Assembly (NCBI GenBank): GCA_003279935.1
Contig: QCGL01000003.1
Location: forward strand, 54,324-118,323
From: Prochlorococcus sp. AG-388-A04
Lineage (GTDB): Bacteria; Cyanobacteriota; Cyanobacteriia; PCC-6307; Cyanobiaceae
Length of the DNA: 64,000 bases
Direction of reading: 5' to 3'
The position numbers were made by a program, and so were the translations under genes. How positions within the stretch are numbered: the first letter of the stretch is position 1; each line of letters begins with the position of its first letter. This document shows, piece after piece, positions 39,581-49,163 of this stretch. Below the pieces are notes generated by a model. It did not search any database and was not told the origin of the DNA. It was given only the letters and a program-made list of their open reading frames with translations.

Positions 39581-40453
39581 CTAATAACTAGAGAATAATT
39601 TTTTAAATTTAAATATCCCGTATCTTGGAGCAAATAAAAAAGCAAATAAAAATATAAACGTTTGAACTAATACAATTGAGCCGCCAGTTTCAAGATCAAA
39701 CCAAAAGCTAAAATAAATCCCAAATACACTTGAAATGATCGCACTTATTACTGAAATGATGGTCATATTATCAAACTTATCTGTTAATAAATATGCCGTT
39801 GCACCAGGAGTAATCAGCATTGCAACAACCAGAACTATTCCAACAGATTGTAATCCAACTACAGCCGCTAAAGACAAGCATGTAAGTAATAAATAATGAA
39901 GAAATAAGACATTAATTCCTACTGTTTTTGCGTGTCTTGGATCAAAACAATAAAGTATTAAGTCTTTCCTAAAAACTGACAATAGTATTACCACTAAAAG
40001 AGAAATAAATACCGTCTGTTTTACATCTGAGAGAGAAATCCCTAGAGGGCTACCAAAAAGAATTGAGTGAAGATCAATATTACTTTTAATCTTTGAAACT
40101 AAAACTATCCCAAGAGCAAAAAAACCTGTAAAAACCAAGCCAATTACGGTATCTTCTTTAACTCTTGATTTTTGTTTAACAAAGCCTATTAAAGCTACAG
40201 AACCCACTCCAAAAATGAAAGCCCCAAGCGAGAAAGGAAGTCCCAAAGCATAAGCCACAACAACACCCGGCATTACAGAGTGAGATACCGCATCTCCCAT
40301 TAAAGCCCAACCTTTAAGTGTTAAATAACTAGATAAAAATCCACAAACAGCTGCTACTAATGAGCTCATCAATAGAGCTTTTCTCATAAATTCATGAGAT
40401 AAAGGATCTGCTACAAAAGAAGTTATGTTTATAGATAAAAAGCATAAATCCAT
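39581..40453 (-). CDS. mntB: Mn/Fe/Zn-type ABC transporter permease
   Basis: Membrane permease of the ABC-3 metal importer family, 290 residues with about eight hydrophobic helices. Blocks FLSSYLTLKGWALMGDAVSHSVMPGVV (residues about 39-65) and GIVLVVAMLITPGATAYLLTDKF are family signatures. It is 11 bases downstream of the ATPase gene. The metal is judged from the binding protein (see mntC). Confidence 0.9.
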   Translation of the reverse strand: MDLCFLSINITSFVADPLSHEFMRKALLMSSLVAAVCGFLSSYLTLKGWALMGDAVSHSVMPGVVVAYALGLPFSLGAFIFGVGSVALIGFVKQKSRVKEDTVIGLVFTGFFALGIVLVSKIKSNIDLHSILFGSPLGISLSDVKQTVFISLLVVILLSVFRKDLILYCFDPRHAKTVGINVLFLHYLLLTCLSLAAVVGLQSVGIVLVVAMLITPGATAYLLTDKFDNMTIISVISAIISSVFGIYFSFWFDLETGGSIVLVQTFIFLFAFLFAPRYGIFKFKKLFSSY

Positions 40454-40464
40454 AAAACTAGATT

Positions 40465-41229
40465 TTAAGATTCAGGTCCAAACAAGACATCTGGCGACAT
40501 CCCTCCAAAAGTACTTGTAATATTTTCTGGGGTAAATACTTCCGAAGTCTCTCCATATGCAACAACTGTCTTATTTATTAAAAGGACTAAATCACAAAAT
40601 TCACGAACATGAATCATATCATGAGTAGATAGCAAAATTGTTTTTCCCTCATTTTTAAATTGAATAAATAATTCTGATATAAGTTTCTCAGTTCTAATAT
40701 CAACTCCCGCAAAGGGTTCATCAAGTAATAGAATTGATGCACGTTGTGCAATAGCTCTTGCTAAAAAAGTTCTTTTCCTTTGTCCCCCAGATAAATTGCC
40801 AATTGGTGTAGATGAAAGTTCCATAAGATCAACTCTTTCTATAGCATCCTTAACAGCCTGAATATCTGATTCTCTTGGCGATCTCAGAATATTCATTGAC
40901 CCATATCGACCCATCATTACAACATCCCATACACTTACTGGAAATTGACTATCAATTCCTTCACTTTGAGGAACATATGCAATTGACTGATCTTGTTGAG
41001 CAATTCTTAAAGACTCACCATTTATTCTTATTTTACCTTTTGAGATATTTACAAAACCAGTTAAGGCATTAAAAAAAGTTGTTTTCCCCGCACCATTCAT
41101 TCCTACTAATCCACAAATTTGTCCAGCCTTTAATCTTAAATTCGCATCATATAAAGCAACTTTTCCGTGATAATCAACACAAATATTTTCTGCCTCAATT
41201 CTATAACTTTTATAATTAAGTTCATCCAT
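40465..41229 (-). CDS. mntA: metal ABC transporter ATPase
   Basis: The energy-coupling subunit, 254 residues. Walker A is GMNGAGKTT (about 43-51), the Q-loop is in VPQSEGID, the signature is LSGGQRKR, Walker B is ILLLDEPFAGVD and the switch histidine is in LSTHDM. It is 11 bases from the permease gene and 4 bases from the binding-protein gene, so the three form one operon. Confidence 0.93.
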   Translation of the reverse strand: MDELNYKSYRIEAENICVDYHGKVALYDANLRLKAGQICGLVGMNGAGKTTFFNALTGFVNISKGKIRINGESLRIAQQDQSIAYVPQSEGIDSQFPVSVWDVVMMGRYGSMNILRSPRESDIQAVKDAIERVDLMELSSTPIGNLSGGQRKRTFLARAIAQRASILLLDEPFAGVDIRTEKLISELFIQFKNEGKTILLSTHDMIHVREFCDLVLLINKTVVAYGETSEVFTPENITSTFGGMSPDVLFGPES

Positions 41230-41233
41230 ATTT

Positions 41234-42136
41234 TTAATTGAGGCCTTTTTTAATAAGAGTCAAATTATGTTGAAGCATTTTTAAATAAGTATTAGCACTC
41301 TTATTATCTTGAGAAAGGGAATCAACAAAAAGATCTCCCCCAAACTTTGCTCCTGTTTCACTGGCAACAACCATTTGTGATTCATTACTTACAGTGCTTT
41401 CACAAAAGACCGATGGGATATTTTTATTTTTTACCAAAGAAATTGTTCTTGCCATTCTTTTCGGTGTAATTTGACTTTCAGCATTAACTGGCCATAAATA
41501 AGCTTCTTTTAATCCGTAATCATTTGTGAGATAAGAGAATGCTCCTTCACAAGTTACTAGATACCTATTATTTTTCTCAAGATTATTAATAAAAAGTGAA
41601 AAATCTTCATCTATTTTAGCGATTTTATTCTTGTAAATTTGTCCGTTATTTTTAAATGATTCTGCTTCCGATGGTTTTAATTCTGATAAATAATCAACGA
41701 TAACATCTACATAAATCATTCCCCTTTTAGGAGAAATCCACGCATGAGGATTAGGTTTACCTTTATAGAAATCTTCACTTATAAAAATCGGTTCTACTCT
41801 ATTTGAAATAGTTACTCTCTTAATTTTTAAGTTTGAAACAAATTTATCAGCCCACAATTCAAATCCAAATCCATTATCAATAAAAACAAAGGCTTTGGAA
41901 GCTTTTATAAGATCACTTGGGGTTGGCTGATAACCATGAACTTCAACTCCTGGTTTAGTAATTGATTTAACAACAAACTCATCTTTAGCAACATTTTCAA
42001 TAATATCTGCTAAGACTGTAAAACTTGCCAAAATTAATTCTTTGTTAGTTTCTTTTTCAAACGCAGTCCTTTTGCAAGAATTTGCAGTAAGAAATATTAG
42101 AAAAGAAAATACAAAGAGCAATAACTTTTTTTTCAT
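41234..42136 (-). CDS. mntC: metal-binding lipoprotein of ABC transporter, Mn/Fe type
   Basis: The solute-binding protein (cluster A-I). The start is set at ATG 42136, giving MKKKLLLFVFSFLIFLTANSC, a lipoprotein signal with the acylated Cys in ANSC. An in-frame ATG at 42223 lies inside the upstream gene and would bury the signal, so it is rejected. Metal ligands are seen in VEVHGYQPTPSDL (His), KPNPHAWISP (His), ESTVSN (Glu) and LFVDSLS (Asp). Blocks such as EAYLWPVNAESQITP are those of SitA/YfeA/MntC proteins, which carry manganese or iron. The His-rich loop of zinc ZnuA proteins is absent. Manganese is the likelier cargo in a phototroph (photosystem II), by inference. Confidence 0.88.
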   Translation of the reverse strand: MKKKLLLFVFSFLIFLTANSCKRTAFEKETNKELILASFTVLADIIENVAKDEFVVKSITKPGVEVHGYQPTPSDLIKASKAFVFIDNGFGFELWADKFVSNLKIKRVTISNRVEPIFISEDFYKGKPNPHAWISPKRGMIYVDVIVDYLSELKPSEAESFKNNGQIYKNKIAKIDEDFSLFINNLEKNNRYLVTCEGAFSYLTNDYGLKEAYLWPVNAESQITPKRMARTISLVKNKNIPSVFCESTVSNESQMVVASETGAKFGGDLFVDSLSQDNKSANTYLKMLQHNLTLIKKGLN

Positions 42137-42171
42137 AATTTTCTTTACAATAATTCTAAATTTTGGAATTA

Positions 42172-43497
42172 TTAGGTTAATCGAATCAATGGAATATTTA
42201 ACTCTGGTATCAAAGATTTCCAATTTATTTTTTCATTTTCAAAGGCTCTTTCAACAATCTTATCGGAGTTTTCTTTTATAAATTCCAAATCAGGTTCTGA
42301 GACTCCTTTTGTTAAAGCCATGAAATCGGCCAATGAACTTGATACTACTCTTGTTAAATATGCTGCGCTTATTGCTTGGAATGCCCCAGTTACTAACCAA
42401 TTTGGGCCATGCAATTTTGTTAAGCCTATTAAAGTCTGACCACTCCATTCAATTACTCCCTGTGCAATTGCAGTCTTGATTATTTGTTTTGATACTTTAT
42501 CCAATATTTCTGGAGACCAATTACATCCCCATATAGACTTAATTTCTTTAATCATTAAGGAATTTAAAACAGTCATTGATAAGACATCTATTGATGGAAT
42601 CGGAGACAAGAAAACAGAAGTAGCAACGATAATTTGATTTCTCCTCTGTAAATCCTTCAACTGCATTCTTCTTATCCCCTCAATCTCAGATTGCCAATTC
42701 GTATGCAATCTCTTCAAAAGTCTTTTTTTAGTATTTTCAATATTATTATTTGAACTTATAAAAAACTTACGCAAAGAAAAAGGTATATTTGCAAAGCTAT
42801 TTTTAGTTTTGTCAAATCTAATTATTCTGTTTGCATATTCTCCTGAAATCTGAGCCTTAACTTCCTCTATTTCATTATTAAAATCTAATCCTTTTGTAAA
42901 TGATGCAACTAACCAAATGGGCATATTATTAGGAAGTTTTTCTAACCACAAAAAATCATTAGCGGATAAAGGTAATTTTAAAAAATACAAAATAGCATCG
43001 CTATTTAAAATTACTTCAGGAACAATTTCAGAAGAATTATATTTTGGAAGTTTTTCCATAAAATTCAATTTAAACTTATCTTCTTTAAAGTAATTTTTAA
43101 ATAATGTTGCATTCGAGTCAAAATTCTTCTGCCCAATACAGTAAATCTCCTCTTTTTTCTCTCTATTTAGTATTAATTCAAAAGCTTTTTTTCTATTAAT
43201 ATTTTGTTTTTCTAAATTATTATGTAATTCAATTTCTTCGAAGAAATCTAAATCTTCATTACAAAGTTTTATCCAACCATCTAAGTCCTTTGGCTCATTA
43301 AATTTTGGCTTTTCACTCTTTAAGTAAAAATATCCCCCAAAACATAGAATAAAAAAGCCTATTGAACCGCCTGCAAAATTTATTAAATCACTTAAAAACC
43401 ATTCTCCAAAACCTAAAAAAAGTAGAATTATAAATATATTTTTTTTGGGGAACTTTATTAAATCCTTAAAAAAGTTTTCTTTACTAATATCAAACAC
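42172..43497 (-). CDS. DUF697 membrane protein with degenerate GTPase-like domain
   Basis: A 441-residue protein. Two close N-terminal hydrophobic helices (about 21-37 and 41-58) anchor it. The middle (about 117-230) reads like a small GTPase fold but has lost the P-loop: GQKNFDSNATLF (122-133) stands where GxxxxGKS would be. It is followed by a DAILYFLKLPL strand and WLVASFTKGLDF in place of NKxD. The C-terminal DUF697 domain has ATSVFLSPIPSIDVLSM and VIEWSGQTLIGL and is amphipathic or membrane-inserted. Function is unknown. It is upstream of mntC by 35 bases, so it may be read with the transporter genes. Confidence 0.78.
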   Translation of the reverse strand: MFDISKENFFKDLIKFPKKNIFIILLFLGFGEWFLSDLINFAGGSIGFFILCFGGYFYLKSEKPKFNEPKDLDGWIKLCNEDLDFFEEIELHNNLEKQNINRKKAFELILNREKKEEIYCIGQKNFDSNATLFKNYFKEDKFKLNFMEKLPKYNSSEIVPEVILNSDAILYFLKLPLSANDFLWLEKLPNNMPIWLVASFTKGLDFNNEIEEVKAQISGEYANRIIRFDKTKNSFANIPFSLRKFFISSNNNIENTKKRLLKRLHTNWQSEIEGIRRMQLKDLQRRNQIIVATSVFLSPIPSIDVLSMTVLNSLMIKEIKSIWGCNWSPEILDKVSKQIIKTAIAQGVIEWSGQTLIGLTKLHGPNWLVTGAFQAISAAYLTRVVSSSLADFMALTKGVSEPDLEFIKENSDKIVERAFENEKINWKSLIPELNIPLIRLT

Positions 43498-43668
43498 AAT
43501 AATTTAATATCCTTCTTTTTCTACTTTAGTGCAAGTTGTGAATGAAAAAAAGAAAGATTACATAACTCTTTAATTATGGATAAAAATTTTTAAAATTCAA
43601 TTTAAGACTTCTTGCATAACTAGGTGGTAAGTTAATAGACTGTTTAAATAAAAAAAAGAATCTCTAAG

Positions 43669-44157
43669 ATGTCAAATTCCAATTACGACAATAATTATGG
43701 TCAAGATAACTACAGAAGCCGTGGTAATAATGATAGATCTAGCTTTAGGAACAGATCTGGAGGAAATAGAGATGGAGGAGGATTTCGAATAAGATTAAGT
43801 GATAATGAAATGAAAGCTGTTAGATCAATACAGGAGGCTTTTCAACTCAAGTCGACAGTCGCAGTTTTAGGATTTTCAGTAAGAACACTTAGCGAAATGA
43901 TTGAAGATAAAGATTTAATGGAATCGATAACAAAATTTGCAAGAAATAACAAAAACACATCGTCACCGAGTAAGGCGACAGCTTTTGAAAACAAAAGTAA
44001 AAAAGTAGTTCCTGATCCTTTTGCAAGGCCAGTTAAAAATACAACTATTGAACAGACTCAACCTAACAAAGAAGAAATCAAAGAAGAAATCAAAGAAGAA
44101 ATCAAAGAAGAAATCAAAGAAAACAAAAAAGAACAAGAAGAAGTGGATGACAAATAA
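43669..44157 (+). CDS. picocyanobacterial low-complexity protein with EEIK repeats
   Basis: A 162-residue protein. Residues 1-42 are Asn/Arg/Gly/Ser rich (RGNNDRSSFRNRSGGNRDGGG), like disordered RNA-binding tails. A conserved core follows (IRLSDNEMKAVRSIQEAFQL, 44-63). The C-terminal part is disordered and holds four EEIK repeats (135-150). No enzyme motif is seen. It may bind nucleic acid or act as a flexible adaptor, which is inference. Its end overlaps the trpS start by 11 bases, suggesting coupled translation. Confidence 0.75.
   Translation: MSNSNYDNNYGQDNYRSRGNNDRSSFRNRSGGNRDGGGFRIRLSDNEMKAVRSIQEAFQLKSTVAVLGFSVRTLSEMIEDKDLMESITKFARNNKNTSSPSKATAFENKSKKVVPDPFARPVKNTTIEQTQPNKEEIKEEIKEEIKEEIKENKKEQEEVDDK
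44071..44118 (+). repeat. four perfect 12-base tandem repeats
   Basis: The unit gaagaaatcaaa is repeated four times without change. It encodes the EEIK units near the C terminus of the 43669 gene. Because the unit is a multiple of three, copy changes would keep frame. Confidence 0.95.
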
Positions 44158-45163
44158 AAAAAGGATTCTTTCTGGAGTTCAACCTACAGGAGATTTACAT
44201 ATTGGTAACTGGCTTGGAGCAATAAGCAATTGGGTTTCACTCCAAGAGAAGCATGAAACATTCCTTTGTGTAGTTGATTTACACGCAATTACTACAGAAT
44301 ATGACCCCAAACAACTTTCTAAAAATACACTTTCCACTGCAGCTTTATATGTTGCTTGTGGTATAGATCCTAATATTTGTTCTATTTTTGTTCAAAGCCA
44401 GATATCTGCACATTCAGAACTTTGTTGGATATTAAATTGCATGACTCCGATAAATTGGATGGAAAGAATGATCCAATTCAAGGAAAAATCTGTTCAGCAA
44501 GGTAATAATGTTTCTATTGGATTATTTGATTATCCAATCTTAATGGCTGCTGACATTTTGTTATATGATGCTGACTATGTTCCAGTAGGGGAAGATCAAA
44601 AACAACACTTAGAACTTGCCAGAGATATTGCACAACAGAGAATTAATGCCAAATTTAGTAAGGAAGAAAACATATTAAAAATTCCTCAACCAATAATTAT
44701 GAAAAAAGGTTCAAAGATAATGAGCTTAAATGATGGATCAAAAAAAATGAGCAAAAGTGACATTAACGATGGTAGTCGAATTAATTTGTTAGATACTCCT
44801 GAAATAATTACAAAAAAAATAAAAAGAGCTAAAAGTGATAGTTATATGGGAATGGAATTTAATAATCCCGAGAGGCCTGAATCCAGAAATCTTTTAATGA
44901 TCTATTCATTATTAAGTGGTAAAGAAGTTTCTGAATTAGAGAACGATTTTTCTCAAACAGGATGGGGGACATTTAAAAAAATATTTACAGAACAAATAGT
45001 AGAATCGCTTAAACCTATTCAAGAAAGATATCAGGTTCTGATTAACGATCCATATGAGTTAAATAAGATCCTTATCCAAGGTAAAGAGAGAGCTGAAGCA
45101 GTGGCAAATAAAACCCTTAGTAGAGTTAAATCTGAATTAGGATTCTTTGAAATAGAGAAATAA
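44147..45163 (+). CDS. trpS: tryptophanyl-tRNA synthetase
   Basis: Class I synthetase charging tRNA-Trp, 338 residues from ATG 44147. The HIGH-like motif lies in QPTGDLHIGNWLGA, and the KMSKS motif in KKMSKSD. The open frame extends upstream to an ATG at 44021, but that part would be a Lys/Ser string read out of frame through the neighbour's repeats, so 44147 is chosen; it gives the usual N terminus MTNKKRILSGVQPTG. It overlaps the upstream gene by 11 bases and is followed by thrS after 3 bases. Confidence 0.96.
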   Translation: MTNKKRILSGVQPTGDLHIGNWLGAISNWVSLQEKHETFLCVVDLHAITTEYDPKQLSKNTLSTAALYVACGIDPNICSIFVQSQISAHSELCWILNCMTPINWMERMIQFKEKSVQQGNNVSIGLFDYPILMAADILLYDADYVPVGEDQKQHLELARDIAQQRINAKFSKEENILKIPQPIIMKKGSKIMSLNDGSKKMSKSDINDGSRINLLDTPEIITKKIKRAKSDSYMGMEFNNPERPESRNLLMIYSLLSGKEVSELENDFSQTGWGTFKKIFTEQIVESLKPIQERYQVLINDPYELNKILIQGKERAEAVANKTLSRVKSELGFFEIEK

Positions 45164-45166
45164 ATC

Positions 45167-47083
45167 ATGCCAGAAATAACATTACCAGATGGATCTAAAA
45201 AAGTATTTGAAAAGCCTGTAACGATTAAAGAAATAGCTCAGAGTATTGGAACCGGCTTAGCCAAAGCAACAATTGCAGGAAAAGTAAATGATGTTCTTTT
45301 TGATGCAACACTTCCCATAGATAATGATTCTAAAGTGGTAATAATTACATCCCGTGATAAAGAAGGTATTGAGATAATTAGACATTCCTTTGCTCATTTG
45401 ATTGGTCATGCCGTTAAACAACTTTATCCAAATATAAAAATGGCAATCGGTCCAGTAATTGATAATGGCTTTTATTATGATATTTTTTCTGAATATAGAT
45501 TTACCCCTGAGGATTTAATAAAAATAGAAAATAGAATTCATAACTTAATTAAAAAAAATTATGATGTTGAGATTTTACAAGTTACAAAAAAAGAAGCAAT
45601 TAAAACTTTTCAAGAAAGAGATGAAACTTTTAAGTTAAGAATAATCGAAGAAATTCCTGATGAAGGTCTCATCAATTTATATAAACACGAAGAATATATT
45701 GATATGTGCAGGGGGCCTCATGTTCCAAATACAAGCCACCTTAGACATTTTAAATTATTAAAGTTGTCTGGTTCATATTGGAGAGGTAATAGTGAAAATG
45801 AATCATTACAGAGAATCTATGGAACTGCTTGGGCTAAAGAGAAAGAACTCAATGATTACTTAACAAGAATCGAAGAGGCGGAAAAAAGAGATCATAGAAA
45901 ACTTGGAAAAAAACATTCACTCTTTCACATACAAGAAGAATCTCCAGGTATGATTTTTTGGCATCCAAATGGATGGACAATCTACCAAGTTCTTGAAAAA
46001 TATGTAAGAGAAATACTTAATAAAAATGATTATCTAGAAATTAAAACCCCTCAAGCTGTTGATAAATCTCTTTGGGAAAAATCAGGTCATTGGGATAAAT
46101 TCAGAGAAGATATGTTCACTACGGCATCAGAAAATAGAACTTATGCAATAAAACCAATGAATTGTCCTTGCCATATTCAAGTATTTAATCAAGGTTTAAA
46201 AAGTTATAAAGATTTACCTATTCGCCTTGCTGAATTTGGTTCTTGTCATAGAAATGAACCCTCTGGTGCATTGCACGGTTTAATGAGAGTTAGAAATTTT
46301 ACTCAAGACGACGCACACATTTTCTGCACAGAAGAACAAATACAAGCTGAAGTTTCTACTTTCATTGATCTTGTTTTCGAGGTTTATAAAACTTTTGGTT
46401 TTGATGAAATTATTATCAAATTATCAACCCGTCCTGAGAAAAGGGTGGGTAGTGAAAATATTTGGGATAAATCAGAAGAGGCACTTATGAAGGCACTTGA
46501 TAATAAAAGTATTAAATGGGAATTACAGCCTGGAGAAGGGGCTTTTTATGGTCCAAAAATAGAATTTTCTTTAAAAGATTGTTTAGATAGAATTTGGCAA
46601 TGTGGAACAATTCAAGTTGATTTCTCAATGCCTATAAGATTAGATGCAACTTATGTAGATTTAAATAACGAAAAAAGAAATCCAGTAATGCTACACAGGG
46701 CAATTTTGGGATCTTTTGAAAGATTTATAGGAATCTTAATAGAACAATATGAAGCCAAATTCCCAATCTGGCTTGCACCTTATCAAATAATTTTGTTGAG
46801 CATTACCGATAGGAATATTGAGAAATGTTTGAAATTTAATCAATTAATAAATACTAAGGGATATCGTTCGAAAGTTGATATTAGAAATGAAAAAATAGGC
46901 TATAAGATAAGAGAAGCAACTATTGGAAGAATTCCGTTAATTGCAGTTATTGGCGATAAAGAAGAAGAAGTTGATTCAGTTGCTTTAAGAGCCTTAGATG
47001 GAAAAAATTTAGGAATTTTTAAGTTAGATGATCTTTATAAATTAATGAATAATTTAATAGAAAAAAAAGGAAGAACAGAATAA
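45167..47083 (+). CDS. thrS: threonyl-tRNA synthetase
   Basis: Class II synthetase for tRNA-Thr with editing. At 638 residues it has a TGS domain (1-60), the editing domain with [16 protein letters not shown] and [13 protein letters not shown], the catalytic core with [10 protein letters not shown] and [17 protein letters not shown], and a C-terminal anticodon domain. It is tightly packed between trpS and glk. Confidence 0.97.
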   Translation: MPEITLPDGSKKVFEKPVTIKEIAQSIGTGLAKATIAGKVNDVLFDATLPIDNDSKVVIITSRDKEGIEIIRHSFAHLIGHAVKQLYPNIKMAIGPVIDNGFYYDIFSEYRFTPEDLIKIENRIHNLIKKNYDVEILQVTKKEAIKTFQERDETFKLRIIEEIPDEGLINLYKHEEYIDMCRGPHVPNTSHLRHFKLLKLSGSYWRGNSENESLQRIYGTAWAKEKELNDYLTRIEEAEKRDHRKLGKKHSLFHIQEESPGMIFWHPNGWTIYQVLEKYVREILNKNDYLEIKTPQAVDKSLWEKSGHWDKFREDMFTTASENRTYAIKPMNCPCHIQVFNQGLKSYKDLPIRLAEFGSCHRNEPSGALHGLMRVRNFTQDDAHIFCTEEQIQAEVSTFIDLVFEVYKTFGFDEIIIKLSTRPEKRVGSENIWDKSEEALMKALDNKSIKWELQPGEGAFYGPKIEFSLKDCLDRIWQCGTIQVDFSMPIRLDATYVDLNNEKRNPVMLHRAILGSFERFIGILIEQYEAKFPIWLAPYQIILLSITDRNIEKCLKFNQLINTKGYRSKVDIRNEKIGYKIREATIGRIPLIAVIGDKEEEVDSVALRALDGKNLGIFKLDDLYKLMNNLIEKKGRTE

Positions 47084-47092
47084 TTTTGACAA

Positions 47093-48130
47093 ATGAATTT
47101 TCTTGCTTGTGATCTAGGAGGTACAAAAGTTCTTTTAGGAATTTTCAAAAACGATGCTAATACTTGTACTCCTAATTTAATTTTTAAAAAAAAATATGTA
47201 TCTTCTGAATGGGATTCATTTGACACAATTCTAGAAGATTTCTTAAAAAATGAATGCAAAAACATTAATCATCCTTTTTCTGCTTGTTTCGCAGTGGCAG
47301 GTCCCATATATAATAACAATGCAGAAATTATTAATTTATCGTGGAATATTTCTGGCGGTGGATTAAAAAAGAAATTTAAATTTAAAAGTTGCGAGCTAGT
47401 AAATGATTTTGCAGTGCAAATTTATGGAATACCTTTTTTAAAAAAAAATCAATATTCTGCTATTCAAAAGGGAGACAGGTCAGTGGGGGTCAACAAAGAT
47501 TTACATGCAATCGTCGGAGCAGGAACTGGTCTAGGCATTGCAAAAGGCATAATATCTGGAAATGAAGTAAAAGTTTTAGCTAGCGAAGGTGGTCATGTTG
47601 AATATTCGCCAAAGTCAGATTTAGAATGGGAATTAAAGAATTGGCTCAAATATTCTTTAAAAGTTGAGAGAATATCTTGTGAAAGAATCATTAGTGGGAC
47701 TGGGTTATCAAGAATAGCTGAATGGAGACTTAGCAAACCTGATGCCAAAAACCATCCTCTACAAAAACACTTAAAAGAATTAAAAAATTCTGATAATTTG
47801 AGAAAAGAACTTCCTCAAGAAATTTGTAATCTTTCTAATCAAGGGGATAACATCATGATCCAAGTTGAGAGAATATGGTTAGATGCTTACGCTTCTTTGT
47901 TGGGTGACGTTGCTCTTCAAGAATTATGTTATGGAGGGTTATGGATTTCTGGAGGAACCGCTCCAAAACATTTTATAAACTTTAAATCAGGTTTATTTAT
48001 GAAACAATTTTCAGATAAAGGAAGATTAAAAGATATTCTTAAAAATATACCTGTGAATGTAATCTTAGATGAAGAGTTTGGATTATTTAGCGCAGCCTGC
48101 AGAGCAAAAATGCTTTCACAAATAGAATAA
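47093..48130 (+). CDS. glk: glucokinase
   Basis: ROK-unrelated bacterial glucokinase of 345 residues, phosphorylating glucose at C6. The N-terminal ATP site is LACDLGGTKVLLGIF, the sugar-binding block is ELVNDFAVQIYGIP, and IVGAGTGLGIAKG and LASEGGHVEYSP are family motifs. In this plus-strand series it follows thrS by 9 bases and precedes thrB by 7, so it is probably within one transcript. It may feed sugar from uptake or glycogen turnover into central metabolism. Confidence 0.94.
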   Translation: MNFLACDLGGTKVLLGIFKNDANTCTPNLIFKKKYVSSEWDSFDTILEDFLKNECKNINHPFSACFAVAGPIYNNNAEIINLSWNISGGGLKKKFKFKSCELVNDFAVQIYGIPFLKKNQYSAIQKGDRSVGVNKDLHAIVGAGTGLGIAKGIISGNEVKVLASEGGHVEYSPKSDLEWELKNWLKYSLKVERISCERIISGTGLSRIAEWRLSKPDAKNHPLQKHLKELKNSDNLRKELPQEICNLSNQGDNIMIQVERIWLDAYASLLGDVALQELCYGGLWISGGTAPKHFINFKSGLFMKQFSDKGRLKDILKNIPVNVILDEEFGLFSAACRAKMLSQIE

Positions 48131-48137
48131 TCTTCAT

Positions 48138-49085
48138 ATGTCTTCTCCAGAAGTAGGAAAAAAAATTATAGTAACAGTTCCTTCTACAACTGCTAATTTA
48201 GGTCCTGGATTCGACTGTCTAGGCGCAGCATTAGATTTATATAACGAATTTATATTTACAAGAATAGATGGAGGCGGGGATCGATTTGATTTGATAATGG
48301 AGAGTACTGATGGTAATCATTTAAGAGGAGGCCCAGAAAATTTAGTTTTTAGGGCTGCACAGAAAGTATGGGAAAGTGCAAATATCAAACCTTTTGCCCT
48401 TGAAGCTAGAGTGAAATTAGCAGTTCCCCCTGCTCGCGGACTAGGGAGTAGTGCCACAGCAATAGTTGCGGGACTAATCGGAGCAAATGCGATTATGAAC
48501 TCCCCTTTACCTAAAGAAAAACTTTTAGAACTTGCAATTGATATTGAAGGTCATCCTGATAATGTAGTTCCTTCTCTTTTGGGGGGGCTTTGTTTAACTG
48601 CCAGGTCATCTTCTCAGAGATGGAGAATTATTAAATGTGACTGGCACGATTCCATTAAAACTGTAGTTGCGATACCTGCTATACGTCTTAGTACTAGTGA
48701 AGCAAGGAGAGTAATGCCGAAGAATGTACCTATTTCTGATGCTGTAACAAATATGGGAGCACTTACGTTATTACTAAACGGCTTAAAAACAGGTAATGAT
48801 GAATTAATAAAAGAGGGAATGTTTGACAAATTACATGAACCATACCGATGGAAGCTTATTAAGGGTGGATTGGAAGTTAAAGATGCCGCACTACAAGCTG
48901 GCGCTTTGGGCTGTGCAATTAGTGGGGCAGGGCCAAGTATCTTAGCTTTGTGTAAAAAGGATAATGGTAGAGAAGTTAGTCAAGCCATGGTAAAAGCTTG
49001 GGAAAACTCAGGCGTAGCAAGTAGAGCACCATATTTGAACGTCCAAACAACAGGCAGTCAATTTAGGGACATCTCTGGTAAGTAG
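48138..49085 (+). CDS. thrB: homoserine kinase
   Basis: GHMP kinase that phosphorylates homoserine on the path to threonine. The GHMP motif PPARGLGSSATA (about 95-106) is clear, with VPSTTANLGPGFDCLGAALDLYN at the N terminus and AISGAGPSILAL at the C terminus. Length 315 is normal. It competes with MetA (0.03-0.9 kb) for the same substrate at the methionine/threonine branch. Confidence 0.96.
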   Translation: MSSPEVGKKIIVTVPSTTANLGPGFDCLGAALDLYNEFIFTRIDGGGDRFDLIMESTDGNHLRGGPENLVFRAAQKVWESANIKPFALEARVKLAVPPARGLGSSATAIVAGLIGANAIMNSPLPKEKLLELAIDIEGHPDNVVPSLLGGLCLTARSSSQRWRIIKCDWHDSIKTVVAIPAIRLSTSEARRVMPKNVPISDAVTNMGALTLLLNGLKTGNDELIKEGMFDKLHEPYRWKLIKGGLEVKDAALQAGALGCAISGAGPSILALCKKDNGREVSQAMVKAWENSGVASRAPYLNVQTTGSQFRDISGK

Positions 49086-49163
49086 TTTTACTTAGGCATT
49101 TTTAATGTTATAGTCTCAAGCTAGAACAACTTCAACTAGAATAAAAAAATTATTCATTATTCT

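Noticed and set aside
42137..42223. Longer N terminus for the metal-binding protein
   Set aside because: It would overlap the upstream gene and place residues before the lipoprotein signal; ATG 42136 gives a clean signal peptide.
44021..44146. Upstream extension of trpS from an earlier ATG
   Set aside because: It is a Lys/Ser string made by reading the neighbour's repeats in another frame; the normal TrpS N terminus begins at 44147.
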